Assembly: GCA_031423155.1 (NCBI GenBank)
Contig: JANPEZ010000145.1
Location: forward strand, 1 to 10,169
Origin: JANPEZ01 sp031423155
GTDB lineage: Bacteria > Actinomycetota > UBA4738 > HRBIN12
DNA length: 10,169 nucleotides
Reading direction: 5' to 3'
Both the position numbers and the translations under genes were made by a program. Under the pieces are notes generated by a model that saw nothing but the letters and a program-made list of their open reading frames with translations, did not search any database and had not been told where the DNA came from. This document shows, piece by piece, positions 1 through 6,256 of this stretch (the first letter of the stretch is position 1; every line of letters starts with the position of its first letter).

Positions 1-27
1 CCGATGGACGTCCATAAACTCAGCCAC
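1..27 (-). CDS. 5' end of a truncated gene, possibly DUF4242-like
   Basis: Only nine codons lie inside the window, reading V/M-A-E-F-M-D-V-H-R from a GTG at 27; the rest runs off the left edge. A purine-rich ribosome binding site (GGGGGAG) sits a few bases upstream of the GTG, which is why I prefer it to the in-frame ATG at 15. The opening residues MAEFMDVH resemble, from memory, the start of small actinobacterial DUF4242 proteins (the SCO4226 nickel-binding type), but nine codons cannot establish a family. It is in the same direction as the DsrE-like gene that ends at 103, with 75 bases between, so it may be the third gene of the same unit. Seen: start signal and codons. Inferred: identity. 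Confidence 0.45.
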
Positions 28-44
28 GGTCTCCCCCTTTCCAC

Positions 45-66
45 CGCAGACGGACGATCCGTCGCG
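45..66 (-). other. hairpin between the DsrE-like gene and the truncated gene
   Basis: GACGGA (49-54) and TCCGTC (58-63) form a perfect 6-bp stem with a three-base loop. It is extended by CGC/GCG on the outside with one bulged A. There is no T-tract after it on the minus strand. It lies about 37 bases after the DsrE-like stop and 18 bases before the GTG of the next gene, so it could be a weak terminator or a structured leader. Function is not established. Confidence 0.3.
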
Positions 67-102
67 GAACGTTGCATCGAACCTCGATCATCGATCTGCT
101 CC

Positions 103-468
103 TCACGCGAAGGCAACGGTCTTAGCGCCCGCGATGACTTCCTCGACGACCTTGGCCGCGCCGACGATGACCGACCCCTCGCGGAGCTGCTCGTCGCCGA
201 TGCCGCGGGGCTTCGCGCAGGCACCACAGACCCAGACGGTGCCACCGTTGTCCACGAACTCCTTATAGAGGTCGTCCAGGACGGGCAGCCCCGGCTGGGC
301 GATGCCCTCGGTTCCTCCATCGGTCCCGAGCCAGACCGCCTCGATCGTCAACAGGACCACCGCGTCCTGCCCCGCCGTCGCCGCGATGTTCGCGGCCACG
401 AAGGGGAGCGTCGCCCGCTCCGGCTCTTTCTTGCCGTACGTGCAGTTGAAGATCAACTTCTCGCTCAT
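103..468 (-). CDS. DsrE-family sulfur-transfer-like protein
   Basis: A 121-residue soluble protein of the DsrE/DsrF-like fold. The family comprises small alpha/beta proteins that carry sulfur as persulfide on a cysteine, or have lost that role. Seen here: a beta-strand start (KLIFNCTYGK), an AAANIAATAGQDAVVLLT-like helix-strand pair (about residues 24-41), and a GGTVWVCGACAKPRGI segment (residues 75-90) whose Cys84 matches the usual active cysteine position; Cys81 and Cys9 are extra. Length is normal for the family. The ATG at 468 overlaps the TGA of the upstream TusA-like gene as ATGA, so the two are probably translationally coupled. The TusA-like neighbour suggests a sulfur relay, but no donor or acceptor enzyme is visible. 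A role as a general DsrE-like protein with no sulfur chemistry is not excluded. Confidence 0.85.
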   Translation of the reverse strand: MSEKLIFNCTYGKKEPERATLPFVAANIAATAGQDAVVLLTIEAVWLGTDGGTEGIAQPGLPVLDDLYKEFVDNGGTVWVCGACAKPRGIGDEQLREGSVIVGAAKVVEEVIAGAKTVAFA

Positions 469-821
469 CGTCCACGCTCCACTCTCATCAGGAGGCGCCC
501 GTCACCGGGCGTCTCGACCGAACGAACCGTGTGGCCCATCATCCGAGCGAGGGAGGGCAGGTCTTCCCTCGCCGCCGGATCTCGAGCCGTCACGATCAAC
601 ACATCCCCCACCGGGATGACGCCGATCTGCTTGCGGAACTCCCCCGCGAGCCCGTCGGCGCACCCCAAGGTGCCCGCGTCGAACTTGTGCACACCGCTCG
701 TCGCCGGTTGGCGCAAGGTGTGGAAGCCGGAGCACAAGAGATCGAAGCTCCCCAGCGGCTGCCGGGCTCCGGCCTCGACAGCCTGGGGGTGGCTCACTCC
801 GAGGCCGTCCTTCTCTGCCAT
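465..821 (-). CDS. TusA-like sulfurtransferase domain protein, divergent
   Basis: A 118-residue protein. Residues about 47-115 follow the TusA/SirA pattern: FDAGTLGC, an amphipathic helix, a VGDVLIVTARDPAAREDLPSL segment, then MGHTV and a final strand (LLMRVE). TusA proteins hand persulfide sulfur between partners through the cysteine after the first strand. Cys54 is kept, but the usual CPxP motif reads CADG, so the prolines are gone. The first 46 residues are an extra N-terminal part with another cysteine (Cys30, in DLLCSGFHTL) and no family I recognise. The ATG at 821 is preceded by a strong ribosome binding site (AAGGAGG), which fixes the start. It overlaps the DsrE-like gene by four bases. 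Whether it is a working sulfur carrier is uncertain because of the altered motif. Confidence 0.7.
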   Translation of the reverse strand: MAEKDGLGVSHPQAVEAGARQPLGSFDLLCSGFHTLRQPATSGVHKFDAGTLGCADGLAGEFRKQIGVIPVGDVLIVTARDPAAREDLPSLARMMGHTVRSVETPGDGRLLMRVERGR

Positions 822-872
822 GGTCCCTCCTTCCTTCGTGGCGGCGCGTTGGGCGCTACCTGGACCATGGCC

Positions 873-878
873 AAGCTA
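873..878 (-). promoter_or_regulatory. -10-like element for the TusA/DsrE unit
   Basis: TAGCTT fits the TANNNT pattern on the minus strand, about 50 bases before the ATG at 821. The position expected for a -35 (896-901) reads AGAACC, which is unlike TTGACA and lies inside the 11-bp repeats. A poor -35 covered by direct repeats is what an activator-dependent promoter would look like. Prediction only. Confidence 0.35.
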
Positions 879-881
879 GGG

Positions 882-908
882 CTCGGTTCTTCCTCGGTTC
901 TTCCTCGG
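882..908 (-). repeat. 11-bp tandem direct repeat, candidate activator site
   Basis: On the plus strand the unit CTCGGTTCTTC occurs twice without a mismatch (882-892, 893-903), followed by CTCGG (904-908). On the minus strand this gives three CCGAG words at exact 11-base steps, ending three bases before the TAGCTT element. It sits 10 bases after the regulator stop and 61-87 bases before the TusA-like start. Direct repeats at 11-bp spacing are bound by OmpR/PhoB-type winged-helix proteins, including SARP regulators and PhoP. The adjacent regulator carries that kind of domain. Binding itself is inferred. Confidence 0.55.
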
Positions 909-917
909 AGGCTTCCT

Positions 918-3900
918 TCAGGAGATCTTTACTGCTCGAGCTCGGCAGCGGACCTCATCGAGCGGCTGTCCGGCGCGCGCAAAGAGCCCCGCCGCCTCCA
1001 GGAGAAGACTTACGGCCCCCTGCGTATCGGCCTCAGCGACGAGGATCTCGGCTCGTGCCTCGGCGACACCGGCCGTCCAGGCGCCCTCCCCCCACATGCT
1101 GGCCACGCTTGAGGCGCGCTCAACGTAGGAGAGAGCACGCTCGACATCGCCGCTCTGGGCGCGGGTGGTTGCAGCGGCAATCAAGAACCCGATCGAACAC
1201 GGTATGCACGCCGCCGTGTCGCTGAAGGCTTCTTCTGCCTGCACCAGGACGTCCGATGCGGCAGCGGGATCTTCGGCGCACCGGACCGCGGCACCATAGA
1301 TCCGGGGCAAGAGGTGCCCCGCCAGCGTGGACCCTTGCGCCAGCAAGAGTGCGTCTTCCAAAGGAGCACGTGCCTGCTCCGGCGTGCCGGCGGCGATCGC
1401 GACCTCAGCCAGCCGCTCGAGCGCGAGAGACCGACTGGCGTCGGCGTGGCTCTGCTTGCCAAGACCATCGGCCTCGCGAAGATGCTCCTCGGCCTCTTCC
1501 AGCCGCCCGGAGAGCAGTTCGGCCTCTCCGAGCACCGTCGTGGCGAACGCCGCGCCGCGAACCGCTCCCGCGCGGTCGGCAGAAGCTCGGAGTTCGCGCG
1601 CGAAGTCCGCGATCTCCTCATAGGGTTCGGCGCCGTACAGCGAGAACTCGACGAGGCAGAGATACGCGTCGAAGACCGAGCCGGCGAGTCCAGGGTTGCG
1701 AGCCGTGTCGAGCACGTCGCTGCGCAGGCGGTCCCAGAGCTGGCCACGGCTGTGGCTCACCATGCCCAGGAGCCCGGACGCCTCGGCCGCGACACCGAAG
1801 AGTCCGGCGTCGCTCGCGAGGTGCCGTGCCTCCTCCGCCGCGATCTGTGCGCCTGCGAGATCTTCGTCGTGCCAGTCAACGAGCCCACGAGCGAGGAGGA
1901 GCGACGCACGGTCACCGGGAGCTGTCGCTTCAACACCGTTCAGCGCCGCCCGCGCCGCGGCGGCATCACCCGCCGCGAGGTACGCGCGAGACTGCCGGAT
2001 CCGAAGCGACACCCGCGCCTTGCCCTTCACCGCAGCGATCGCCTCGCCGTAGGCGATCGGCGCGGTGGGGTCGCCCACCGCGAACAGGAGATCCGCTCGC
2101 AACGCGAGCAACCTGGTTCGGTCGCCAGCACCAGCGTGCTGCAGAGCTCGATCCGTCAGGGCGAGCGCATCAGCGTACGCGGCGAGGGCCGCGGCGCTCG
2201 CCGCGGCCCGCTCGAGCCAGGGGACGGACTCGACCTGGCGGCCACCTTCGAGCAAGTGGTGAGCCACGCGCCCCGGCGGTGCACCAGCGGCGGACAGCGC
2301 CTCGCCCGCGATGCGATGCAGCTGCGCGCGCCGATGGGCGGGCAGCGGGTAAATCAGTGCGTCACGAAGCAGGCTGTGCGCGAACCGGTAACCGTCAGCG
2401 GACTCGACGATGAAGCCAGATGAGAGCCCACGATCGAGCGCGTCGAACGCCGCCGCCTCATCTAACTCGCCTATGGCCGCGAATCCATCGGCAGAGAACT
2501 CCTCGCCGAGGATCGCGGCCCTCTCGAGAGCCGCACGCAACCCTGGGTCCAGGCCGTGCAAGCGAGCCTGCAAGATGTCATAGAGCCGCTCCGGCACCAC
2601 GATCTTGCCGTCGGGCTCGATCGCCGAGGCGAGCTCCTGGATGAAGAACGGGTTGCCCTCAGCCTTGCTCCAGATCGCATCGACAGCGCCCGCCGGTGGC
2701 ACGGCGCCATGCACTTGCTCCACGATCGAGGCGGCCGCGTCTCGCGCCAACGGCACCACGGCGATCTCGCGCGCGACACCTTCGACGAGGAGGCTCGCGC
2801 GCACCTGCGCGAGTGCGGGCGGGATGCTCTCCGCCCGGTAGGACAACACCACGAGCAGCGGCTGGAATCGCGCAGCGCGGACGAGGTAGTGGGCGAGCTG
2901 GACCGTTGCGTCATCTGCCGCGTGCAGATCTTCGAGCAACACGACGGCGCCACGCTCGCGAGAGACCGCTGACAAGAGCTGCGCTACCGCCGAGAACAAC
3001 CGGCGCCGCGCCGTGCCGGGATCGGCTTCGGGCACTGCCGCCGGCGAGGCCGCCGTGAGTCGGGCGATCTCGAGCTGCGCCCCTTCGCTCAGTGCGGCGG
3101 CAAGATCCGGTCGCTCCAGCAGGAGACGGTCCACCGCCTCCGCCACCGGCGCATAGGGAAGAGCGCCTTCCTCTACACGGGTCGCGCCTCGAAGCGTCGT
3201 TCGCCCGGCAGCGGAGGCCACGGCAAGCAGCGCATCACACAAGCGGGTCTTGCCGATCCCTGCTTCACCGCTGACCAGCAACCCACCGCCACGCTCAGCA
3301 TCGAGCTGCCGGAGCGCTTCCATCGCCGAAGCCAGCTCTCGCTCCCGCCCAACCATCGGCGCGGCGGACGCGATCGGCGCCACGGCGGCGGGTCCACGCG
3401 AGATCTCCTCATACAGGGCCACCGACTCGGGTGCTGGTCGAAGGCCGAGCTCCTTTCCCAGCAGGGCCTTGAGGCGCGCGAACTGACGAAGTGCCGCTGC
3501 GCGGTTCCCCGCATCTGCGTAACCGCGGATCAGAGCGCGATGAGCCTCTTCGTCCAGCGGCTCGATCTCCAACAGATCGCTCCAGTGCTCCGCGCACCGC
3601 AGCAACGCCGCGTACAGGAGATGGAGGCGTTCGCGCGCCGTCAGCGTCCATTCCTCGTAACGATCCTCCGGGAGCAATCCACCCGTGTACTCCGAAGCCA
3701 CAGACGCGCACGACCCGGCGTCGGCTGCCCCGAGCGCTCGCTCACCCTCGCGTTCGAACCGCTCGACATCCACCGCGACGCCGTCGCCGAGCGCAACTTC
3801 CTGGCTGGACAGCGTGATCGCCGCGGGGTCGCCGATCTCCTTCCGCGCGAGGTGGATCGCCTTGTGCAGATTCCGATCCCCGGCATCGGGTGATAGATGC

Positions 3901-4070
3901 GGCCACAGAGACTCGATCACCTGATCTCGGTGCAGCCGGTTGCCAGGGGCGAGCGCGAGCAGCTTCACGAGGCCCGCGGCCTTCCGGTGTCGCCAGGCCG
4001 TCGGGGGCACCGGTCGACCGTCGACCTTCACCTCGAATCGGCCGAGCAGTTGGATCGCTACGTTCGTCAT
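918..4070 (-). CDS. large SARP/BTAD-type AAA ATPase transcriptional regulator
   Basis: A 1050-residue cytoplasmic regulator. Residues 1-100 form an OmpR-like winged helix (QLLGRFEVKVDG; RHRKAAGLVKLLAL; RLHRDQVIESLWP), and residues about 100-225 a BTAD domain (LEIEPLDEEAHRALI; LRPAPESVALYEEI). A STAND/AAA ATPase follows, with Walker A GEAGIGKT (268-275), Walker B AVVLLEDLH (375-383) and a GNPFFIQEL motif (472-480). From about 510 to the end it is alpha-helical, alanine- and leucine-rich and TPR-like, probably the ligand or signal sensing part. No LuxR-type helix-turn-helix is visible at the C-terminus, so DNA binding should be through the N-terminus, as in AfsR-like proteins. The frame is open upstream to 4430, but ATG 4070 is chosen because family homology begins there, GGAAG precedes it, and the upstream part runs antisense through the transposase remnant. 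Its target may be the 11-bp repeat just downstream of the gene. Confidence 0.88.
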   Translation of the reverse strand: MTNVAIQLLGRFEVKVDGRPVPPTAWRHRKAAGLVKLLALAPGNRLHRDQVIESLWPHLSPDAGDRNLHKAIHLARKEIGDPAAITLSSQEVALGDGVAVDVERFEREGERALGAADAGSCASVASEYTGGLLPEDRYEEWTLTARERLHLLYAALLRCAEHWSDLLEIEPLDEEAHRALIRGYADAGNRAAALRQFARLKALLGKELGLRPAPESVALYEEISRGPAAVAPIASAAPMVGRERELASAMEALRQLDAERGGGLLVSGEAGIGKTRLCDALLAVASAAGRTTLRGATRVEEGALPYAPVAEAVDRLLLERPDLAAALSEGAQLEIARLTAASPAAVPEADPGTARRRLFSAVAQLLSAVSRERGAVVLLEDLHAADDATVQLAHYLVRAARFQPLLVVLSYRAESIPPALAQVRASLLVEGVAREIAVVPLARDAAASIVEQVHGAVPPAGAVDAIWSKAEGNPFFIQELASAIEPDGKIVVPERLYDILQARLHGLDPGLRAALERAAILGEEFSADGFAAIGELDEAAAFDALDRGLSSGFIVESADGYRFAHSLLRDALIYPLPAHRRAQLHRIAGEALSAAGAPPGRVAHHLLEGGRQVESVPWLERAAASAAALAAYADALALTDRALQHAGAGDRTRLLALRADLLFAVGDPTAPIAYGEAIAAVKGKARVSLRIRQSRAYLAAGDAAAARAALNGVEATAPGDRASLLLARGLVDWHDEDLAGAQIAAEEARHLASDAGLFGVAAEASGLLGMVSHSRGQLWDRLRSDVLDTARNPGLAGSVFDAYLCLVEFSLYGAEPYEEIADFARELRASADRAGAVRGAAFATTVLGEAELLSGRLEEAEEHLREADGLGKQSHADASRSLALERLAEVAIAAGTPEQARAPLEDALLLAQGSTLAGHLLPRIYGAAVRCAEDPAAASDVLVQAEEAFSDTAACIPCSIGFLIAAATTRAQSGDVERALSYVERASSVASMWGEGAWTAGVAEARAEILVAEADTQGAVSLLLEAAGLFARAGQPLDEVRCRARAVKIS

Positions 4071-4172
4071 CTGCTTCCAGTTTGCATGAGGACCCCGTCT
4101 GTCGACTGGGCGTCCCCGCCGCCAGCTCAACCGCCCCGGACGCGCAACTGCATCTCGCGCTCGTAGGCGCGC

Positions 4173-4480
4173 ATGTCCCACAGAGGCGCCTCCAGATGGA
4201 GGCTGGCTGCCGGACGCAGCGTCAAGGAGGTCGCCGAGGATCTGGGGATCAGCGGCGCTTGCATCTACAGCTGGCGCAAGCAGGACCGGATCGACCGCGG
4301 CGTCCTGCCTGGCCTGAGCACACCTGAGCGTGAGGAGCTCGCGGCCGCGCGCCGGCGGATCAACACCTTGGAGGCTGAGCTCGCTGCAGAACGCCCGGCC
4401 AAGCAGCTCCTGAAGGAGGCGGTGCCCCAAGAGGCCGGTTCGCCATCATCAAGGTGATGGTCGCGAGACCGGTGGCCCGC
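4173..4480 (+). pseudogene. IS3-family transposase remnant (OrfA, start of OrfB)
   Basis: Codons from about 4200 encode an IS3-type OrfA: GRSVKEVAEDLGISGACIYSW (helix-turn-helix), RKQDRIDRG, then a leucine-zipper-like ELAAARRRINTLEAELAAE and LLKEAVP. The usual N-terminal residues before the helix-turn-helix are missing or replaced, so the ATG at 4173 is doubtful. At about 4433 the typical OrfB start GRFAIIKVMVAR continues in the -1 frame, as in the programmed frameshift of intact IS3 elements. After about 4470 the similarity stops, and no DDE catalytic domain follows. No terminal inverted repeats or target duplication were found. It is a dead fragment lying divergent to the regulator, and shows past insertion here. 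Confidence 0.75.
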
Positions 4481-4779
4481 ACATCCCTGACCACGGCGCT
4501 CAGCATGGCGGGAGGAGTTGTGCGATGGATGCACCGCCAGAGCGTTGACCGTCCGACAGGCCGCGTTCATCGGCGGATCGCACGGCACCGCTGCGACCGA
4601 CTCGGTGTCGTTGCGGCGACGGCAACCTCGTGATGGGCCAGGTGTTGCACCCTGGTGCCAGCGCTCCGTGCGATGCCGAGCACCAAGACCGCGAGGCGGT
4701 CCGGGCTCCGGACCGCCTCGTGATCAGCTTCGGTGGTCATGGGACCCTCCGCGACCGGCCGGCCGCGAGGGCGGCTGCC
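4481..4779. other. intergenic stretch with no recognisable gene
   Basis: About 300 bases between the IS3 remnant and the small exported-protein gene. Open frames cross it on both strands, but none gives a protein with recognisable features; this is expected at high GC. It may be further decayed insertion-sequence DNA. The only structure seen is the perfect hairpin at 4692-4720. Confidence 0.5.
4692..4720 (-). terminator. perfect 13-bp hairpin, possible terminator
   Basis: CGAGGCGGTCCGG (4692-4704), a three-base loop GCT, and the exact complement CCGGACCGCCTCG (4708-4720). It lies about 60 bases beyond the stop of the minus-strand exported-protein gene. There is no T-tract on either strand, so it would be a terminator without U-run, as is common in high-GC actinobacteria, or a leftover insertion-sequence end. 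Strand assignment rests only on the nearest gene. Confidence 0.45.
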
Positions 4780-5091
4780 CTACTCGCTGCCACCTCCTGC
4801 CAGGAACCCCGAGTGACCGTTGCAGGCGTCGCCCGGGTGGGCGCCCTCGGCCGCCAGAGCTGCGCGGATCTCCTTGGGGATCTGCCCCCAGTTCTGCACG
4901 TGGGCAGCCTTGCGTCCGGGCGGCGGGTTCCCGTCGTTCCGCCCGGAGAAGGCGCAGATCGACGAGGTGTGCGCGGGGGCGGCCGTGGGATCACCGTTCC
5001 CGGTGACCTCCCCGGCGAACACCGGCACCACCGTCGCCCCCGTGATCGCGACGGCGAACAGCCCAGCTAAGACCATGGATCTGACCCTCAT
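4780..5091 (-). CDS. small exported protein of unknown family
   Basis: A 103-residue protein with a clear Sec signal peptide: basic start MRVRSM, a hydrophobic core (about 7-24) and a likely cleavage after VFA (residue 26). The mature part of about 77 residues is glycine-, proline- and alanine-rich at first. It has two cysteines, Cys46 (SICAFSGRND) and Cys90 (GDACNGHSG), which could form one disulfide outside the cell. The central AHVQNWGQIPKEIRAALA part is probably a helix. I recall similar short secreted actinobacterial proteins with a CAFSGxND-like start, but no function or name. The ATG at 5091 is preceded by AGGGGA at good spacing. It has its own promoter with an overlapping palindrome, so expression is probably controlled. 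Confidence 0.75.
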   Translation of the reverse strand: MRVRSMVLAGLFAVAITGATVVPVFAGEVTGNGDPTAAPAHTSSICAFSGRNDGNPPPGRKAAHVQNWGQIPKEIRAALAAEGAHPGDACNGHSGFLAGGGSE

Positions 5092-5152
5092 GCGCGTGTC
5101 CCCTCTCTCTCGGTGCGTATCCGGCGGGACTCCCTTCGGAGTAGCGCATCCG

Positions 5153-5171
5153 CCATAGGACCAACCTATGG
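5153..5171 (-). promoter_or_regulatory. palindrome over the -10 and start site, candidate operator
   Basis: CCATAGG (5153-5159), five bases, CCTATGG (5165-5171): a perfect 7-bp inverted repeat. It overlaps the predicted -10 (5163-5168) and the likely transcription start near 5156 of the exported-protein gene. That is the usual place for a repressor site. The repressor is not identified. The site is unlike the GC-rich surroundings. Confidence 0.5.
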
Positions 5172-5191
5172 ATGGTTTCCGCTCCGGTCAA
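5163..5191 (-). promoter_or_regulatory. promoter of the small exported-protein gene
   Basis: On the minus strand, TTGACC (5191-5186) matches five of six -35 positions. After a 17-base spacer, TAGGTT (5168-5163) fits TANNNT. Transcription would begin near 5156 and leave a leader of about 65 bases. That leader contains a small hairpin, ACTCC/GGAGT at 5129-5142. This is the best sigma-70-like promoter in the window by eye. Confidence 0.6.
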
Positions 5192-5368
5192 GCCGGGCAG
5201 TCACGGTGGGTGAGTCTGTCGCCCACGCATGGGATGGAGGTATGGAAGGCAGGGAGGTCGCTCCTCGTCCACCTCCGAGCAACGGGTCCGCCCACATCGG
5301 GGTGATCCAGGTGCTCGAGGAGCACGTCGTCTCGATCGACGTCGTGGCGGCTGTGGGCGCGACCGTCC

Positions 5369-5409
5369 ACGATGTCCAGAGACAGGTGTCAACGATGTCG
5401 CGAGACATC
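5369..5409. repeat. two TGTC-N4-GACA repeats near the tRNA gene
   Basis: ACGATGTCCAGAGACA (5369-5384) and ACGATGTCGCGAGACA (5392-5407) are 14/16 identical at 23-base spacing, each with an internal TGTC-N4-GACA inverted repeat. A GACA-GG-TGTC lies between. The second copy extends to a 6-bp hairpin, GATGTC/GACATC, with a GCGA loop (5394-5409), 12 bases beyond the tRNA 3' end. It could be a tRNA terminator, a processing signal or a protein site. The rest of the non-coding interval 5192-5421 shows nothing else I can name. Confidence 0.4.
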
Positions 5410-5421
5410 ACAGTCGGATCG

Positions 5422-5503
5422 TGGGAGGAGGAGGATTCGAACCTCCGTAGGCTACGCCGGCGATTTTACAGACCGCTCCCTTTGGCCGCTCGGGCATCCT
5501 CCC
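5422..5503 (-). tRNA. tRNA-Tyr (anticodon GTA)
   Basis: An 82-base type II tRNA. The acceptor GGGAGGA pairs with TCCTCCC. The D arm contains GCCCGAGCGGCCAAAGGG. The anticodon stem GCGGT/ATCGC (one G-T pair) encloses the loop CTGTAAA with anticodon GTA. There is a long variable arm, and a T arm GGAGG-TTCGAAT-CCTCC. The discriminator is A. CCA is not encoded and must be added by tRNA nucleotidyltransferase. It decodes UAC/UAU. No other RNA gene lies beside it. Confidence 0.96.
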
Positions 5504-5516
5504 GTGGTGCTCAGGC

Positions 5517-5522
5517 AGGATA
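5517..5522 (-). promoter_or_regulatory. -10 element of tRNA-Tyr
   Basis: TATCCT on the minus strand, ending 13 bases before the mature tRNA 5' end; transcription would start near 5510. No convincing TTGACA-like -35 is visible 16-18 bases upstream. Confidence 0.4.
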
Positions 5523-5597
5523 GCGAACCGGCCGCCACGCGACCCGCCACCGATGTCTCGCGCCGCCGATCGAGCATCGAGTGGCTCGGGTGCTGGG

Positions 5598-6065
5598 TTA
5601 GCTCGCCGCCTTCTCCACGAGCGCGGCGATCTTCGCCTCCTCGACGGGGGTCAACTCCTTCAGGGCGAAGGCGACCGGCCACATGGCGCCCTTGTCGAGG
5701 TTCGCCGGGTCGCTGAATCCGACCGTCGCGTACCTCGCGTTGAACTTCTGCGCGGCTTGGAAGAAGCAGACGACCTTGTCGTCCTTGGCATACGCGGGCA
5801 TCCCGTACCAGGTCTTCGGCGTAAGGGCGGGAGCACTGGCTTTGACGATCGCATGGAGCCGCTTGGCCATGGCGCGATCCGGATCCTTCATCGCGGCGAT
5901 CGCAGCGAGCACCTCGCGTTCACCCTCTTCCCTGCTCTTCTTCCCCCGCGCTTCCGCCTTCAACTCTTGGGCGCGAGCCTTCATCGCGGCTCGTTCCTCG
6001 TCCGTGAATCCCTTGTCCGCCTTGCTGGTCGCGGCAGTGCGGCTTGCTGACTTCTTCTCAACCAT
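5598..6065 (-). CDS. DUF1801 / YdhG-like domain protein
   Basis: A 155-residue cytoplasmic protein. Residues 1-50 are lysine-, arginine- and alanine-rich and probably helical or disordered (FTDEERAAMKARAQELKAEA). Residues about 50-152 are the DUF1801 domain: DRAMAKRLHAIV, the signature TWYGMPAYAK (85-94), VVCFFQ, and a GAMWPVAFALKEL stretch near the end. The family includes proteins labelled YdhG or frataxin-like iron chaperones in Bacillus, but a biochemical role is not settled, and the basic N-terminus is an addition typical of high-GC homologues. The ATG at 6065 follows GGAGGAG at proper distance. It is divergent from yajQ, with 191 bases between that hold no other gene. Confidence 0.85.
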   Translation of the reverse strand: MVEKKSASRTAATSKADKGFTDEERAAMKARAQELKAEARGKKSREEGEREVLAAIAAMKDPDRAMAKRLHAIVKASAPALTPKTWYGMPAYAKDDKVVCFFQAAQKFNARYATVGFSDPANLDKGAMWPVAFALKELTPVEEAKIAALVEKAAS

Positions 6066-6243
6066 CGCGAAGCTCCTCCGTTGGACGGCTCAGTGACCGG
6101 CGCTTCTGCAGATCACCAGCGAATCCTGCCACGGCTCAGCAGGAGTTGCCCAGCGTAGGTGGCAGTCGTGAGGGCCGGGCGGGTCAGCTTGTCGGCCTCC
6201 CTGGACGAACCAGGTCGGCGAACCGGTTGCGCTCCGGCCGATG

Positions 6244-6249
6244 TATCCT
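6244..6249 (+). promoter_or_regulatory. -10 element giving a probable leaderless yajQ mRNA
   Basis: TATCCT is followed by seven bases and then the ATG at 6257, so transcription would begin at or next to the start codon. No ribosome binding site precedes that ATG. TANNNT with 6-7 bases before ATG is the known signature of leaderless genes in actinobacteria. No clear -35 was seen. Confidence 0.5.
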
Positions 6250-6256
6250 GCGGCCC

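Noticed and set aside
1256..2423. Long plus-strand open frames opposite the regulator
   Set aside because: They are arginine/alanine-rich shadow frames with no motifs, while the minus strand has an intact multi-domain protein.
4127..4174. Short minus-strand frame reading MRAYEREMQLRVRGG before a stop
   Set aside because: It looks protein-like for about 20 codons but is too short. It merges upstream with the antisense of the IS3 remnant, with no ribosome binding site.
4071..4430. In-frame N-terminal extension of 120 codons on the regulator
   Set aside because: The extension has no family similarity and runs antisense through the IS3 remnant. Homology begins at the ATG at 4070, which has a ribosome-binding-like GGAAG.
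5113..5523. 136-codon plus-strand open frame
   Set aside because: It runs straight through the tRNA-Tyr gene in antisense and has no protein features.
6085..6139. Direct repeat ACGGCTCAG (6085-6093 and 6131-6139) between the DUF1801 gene and yajQ
   Set aside because: Nine bases at 46-base separation is plausible by chance at this GC content, and it has no relation to a recognised promoter.
6044..6256. In-frame 71-codon extension of yajQ
   Set aside because: YajQ proteins begin at the MAKDQFSFDIVS position. The extension overlaps the start of the divergent DUF1801 gene and looks non-coding.
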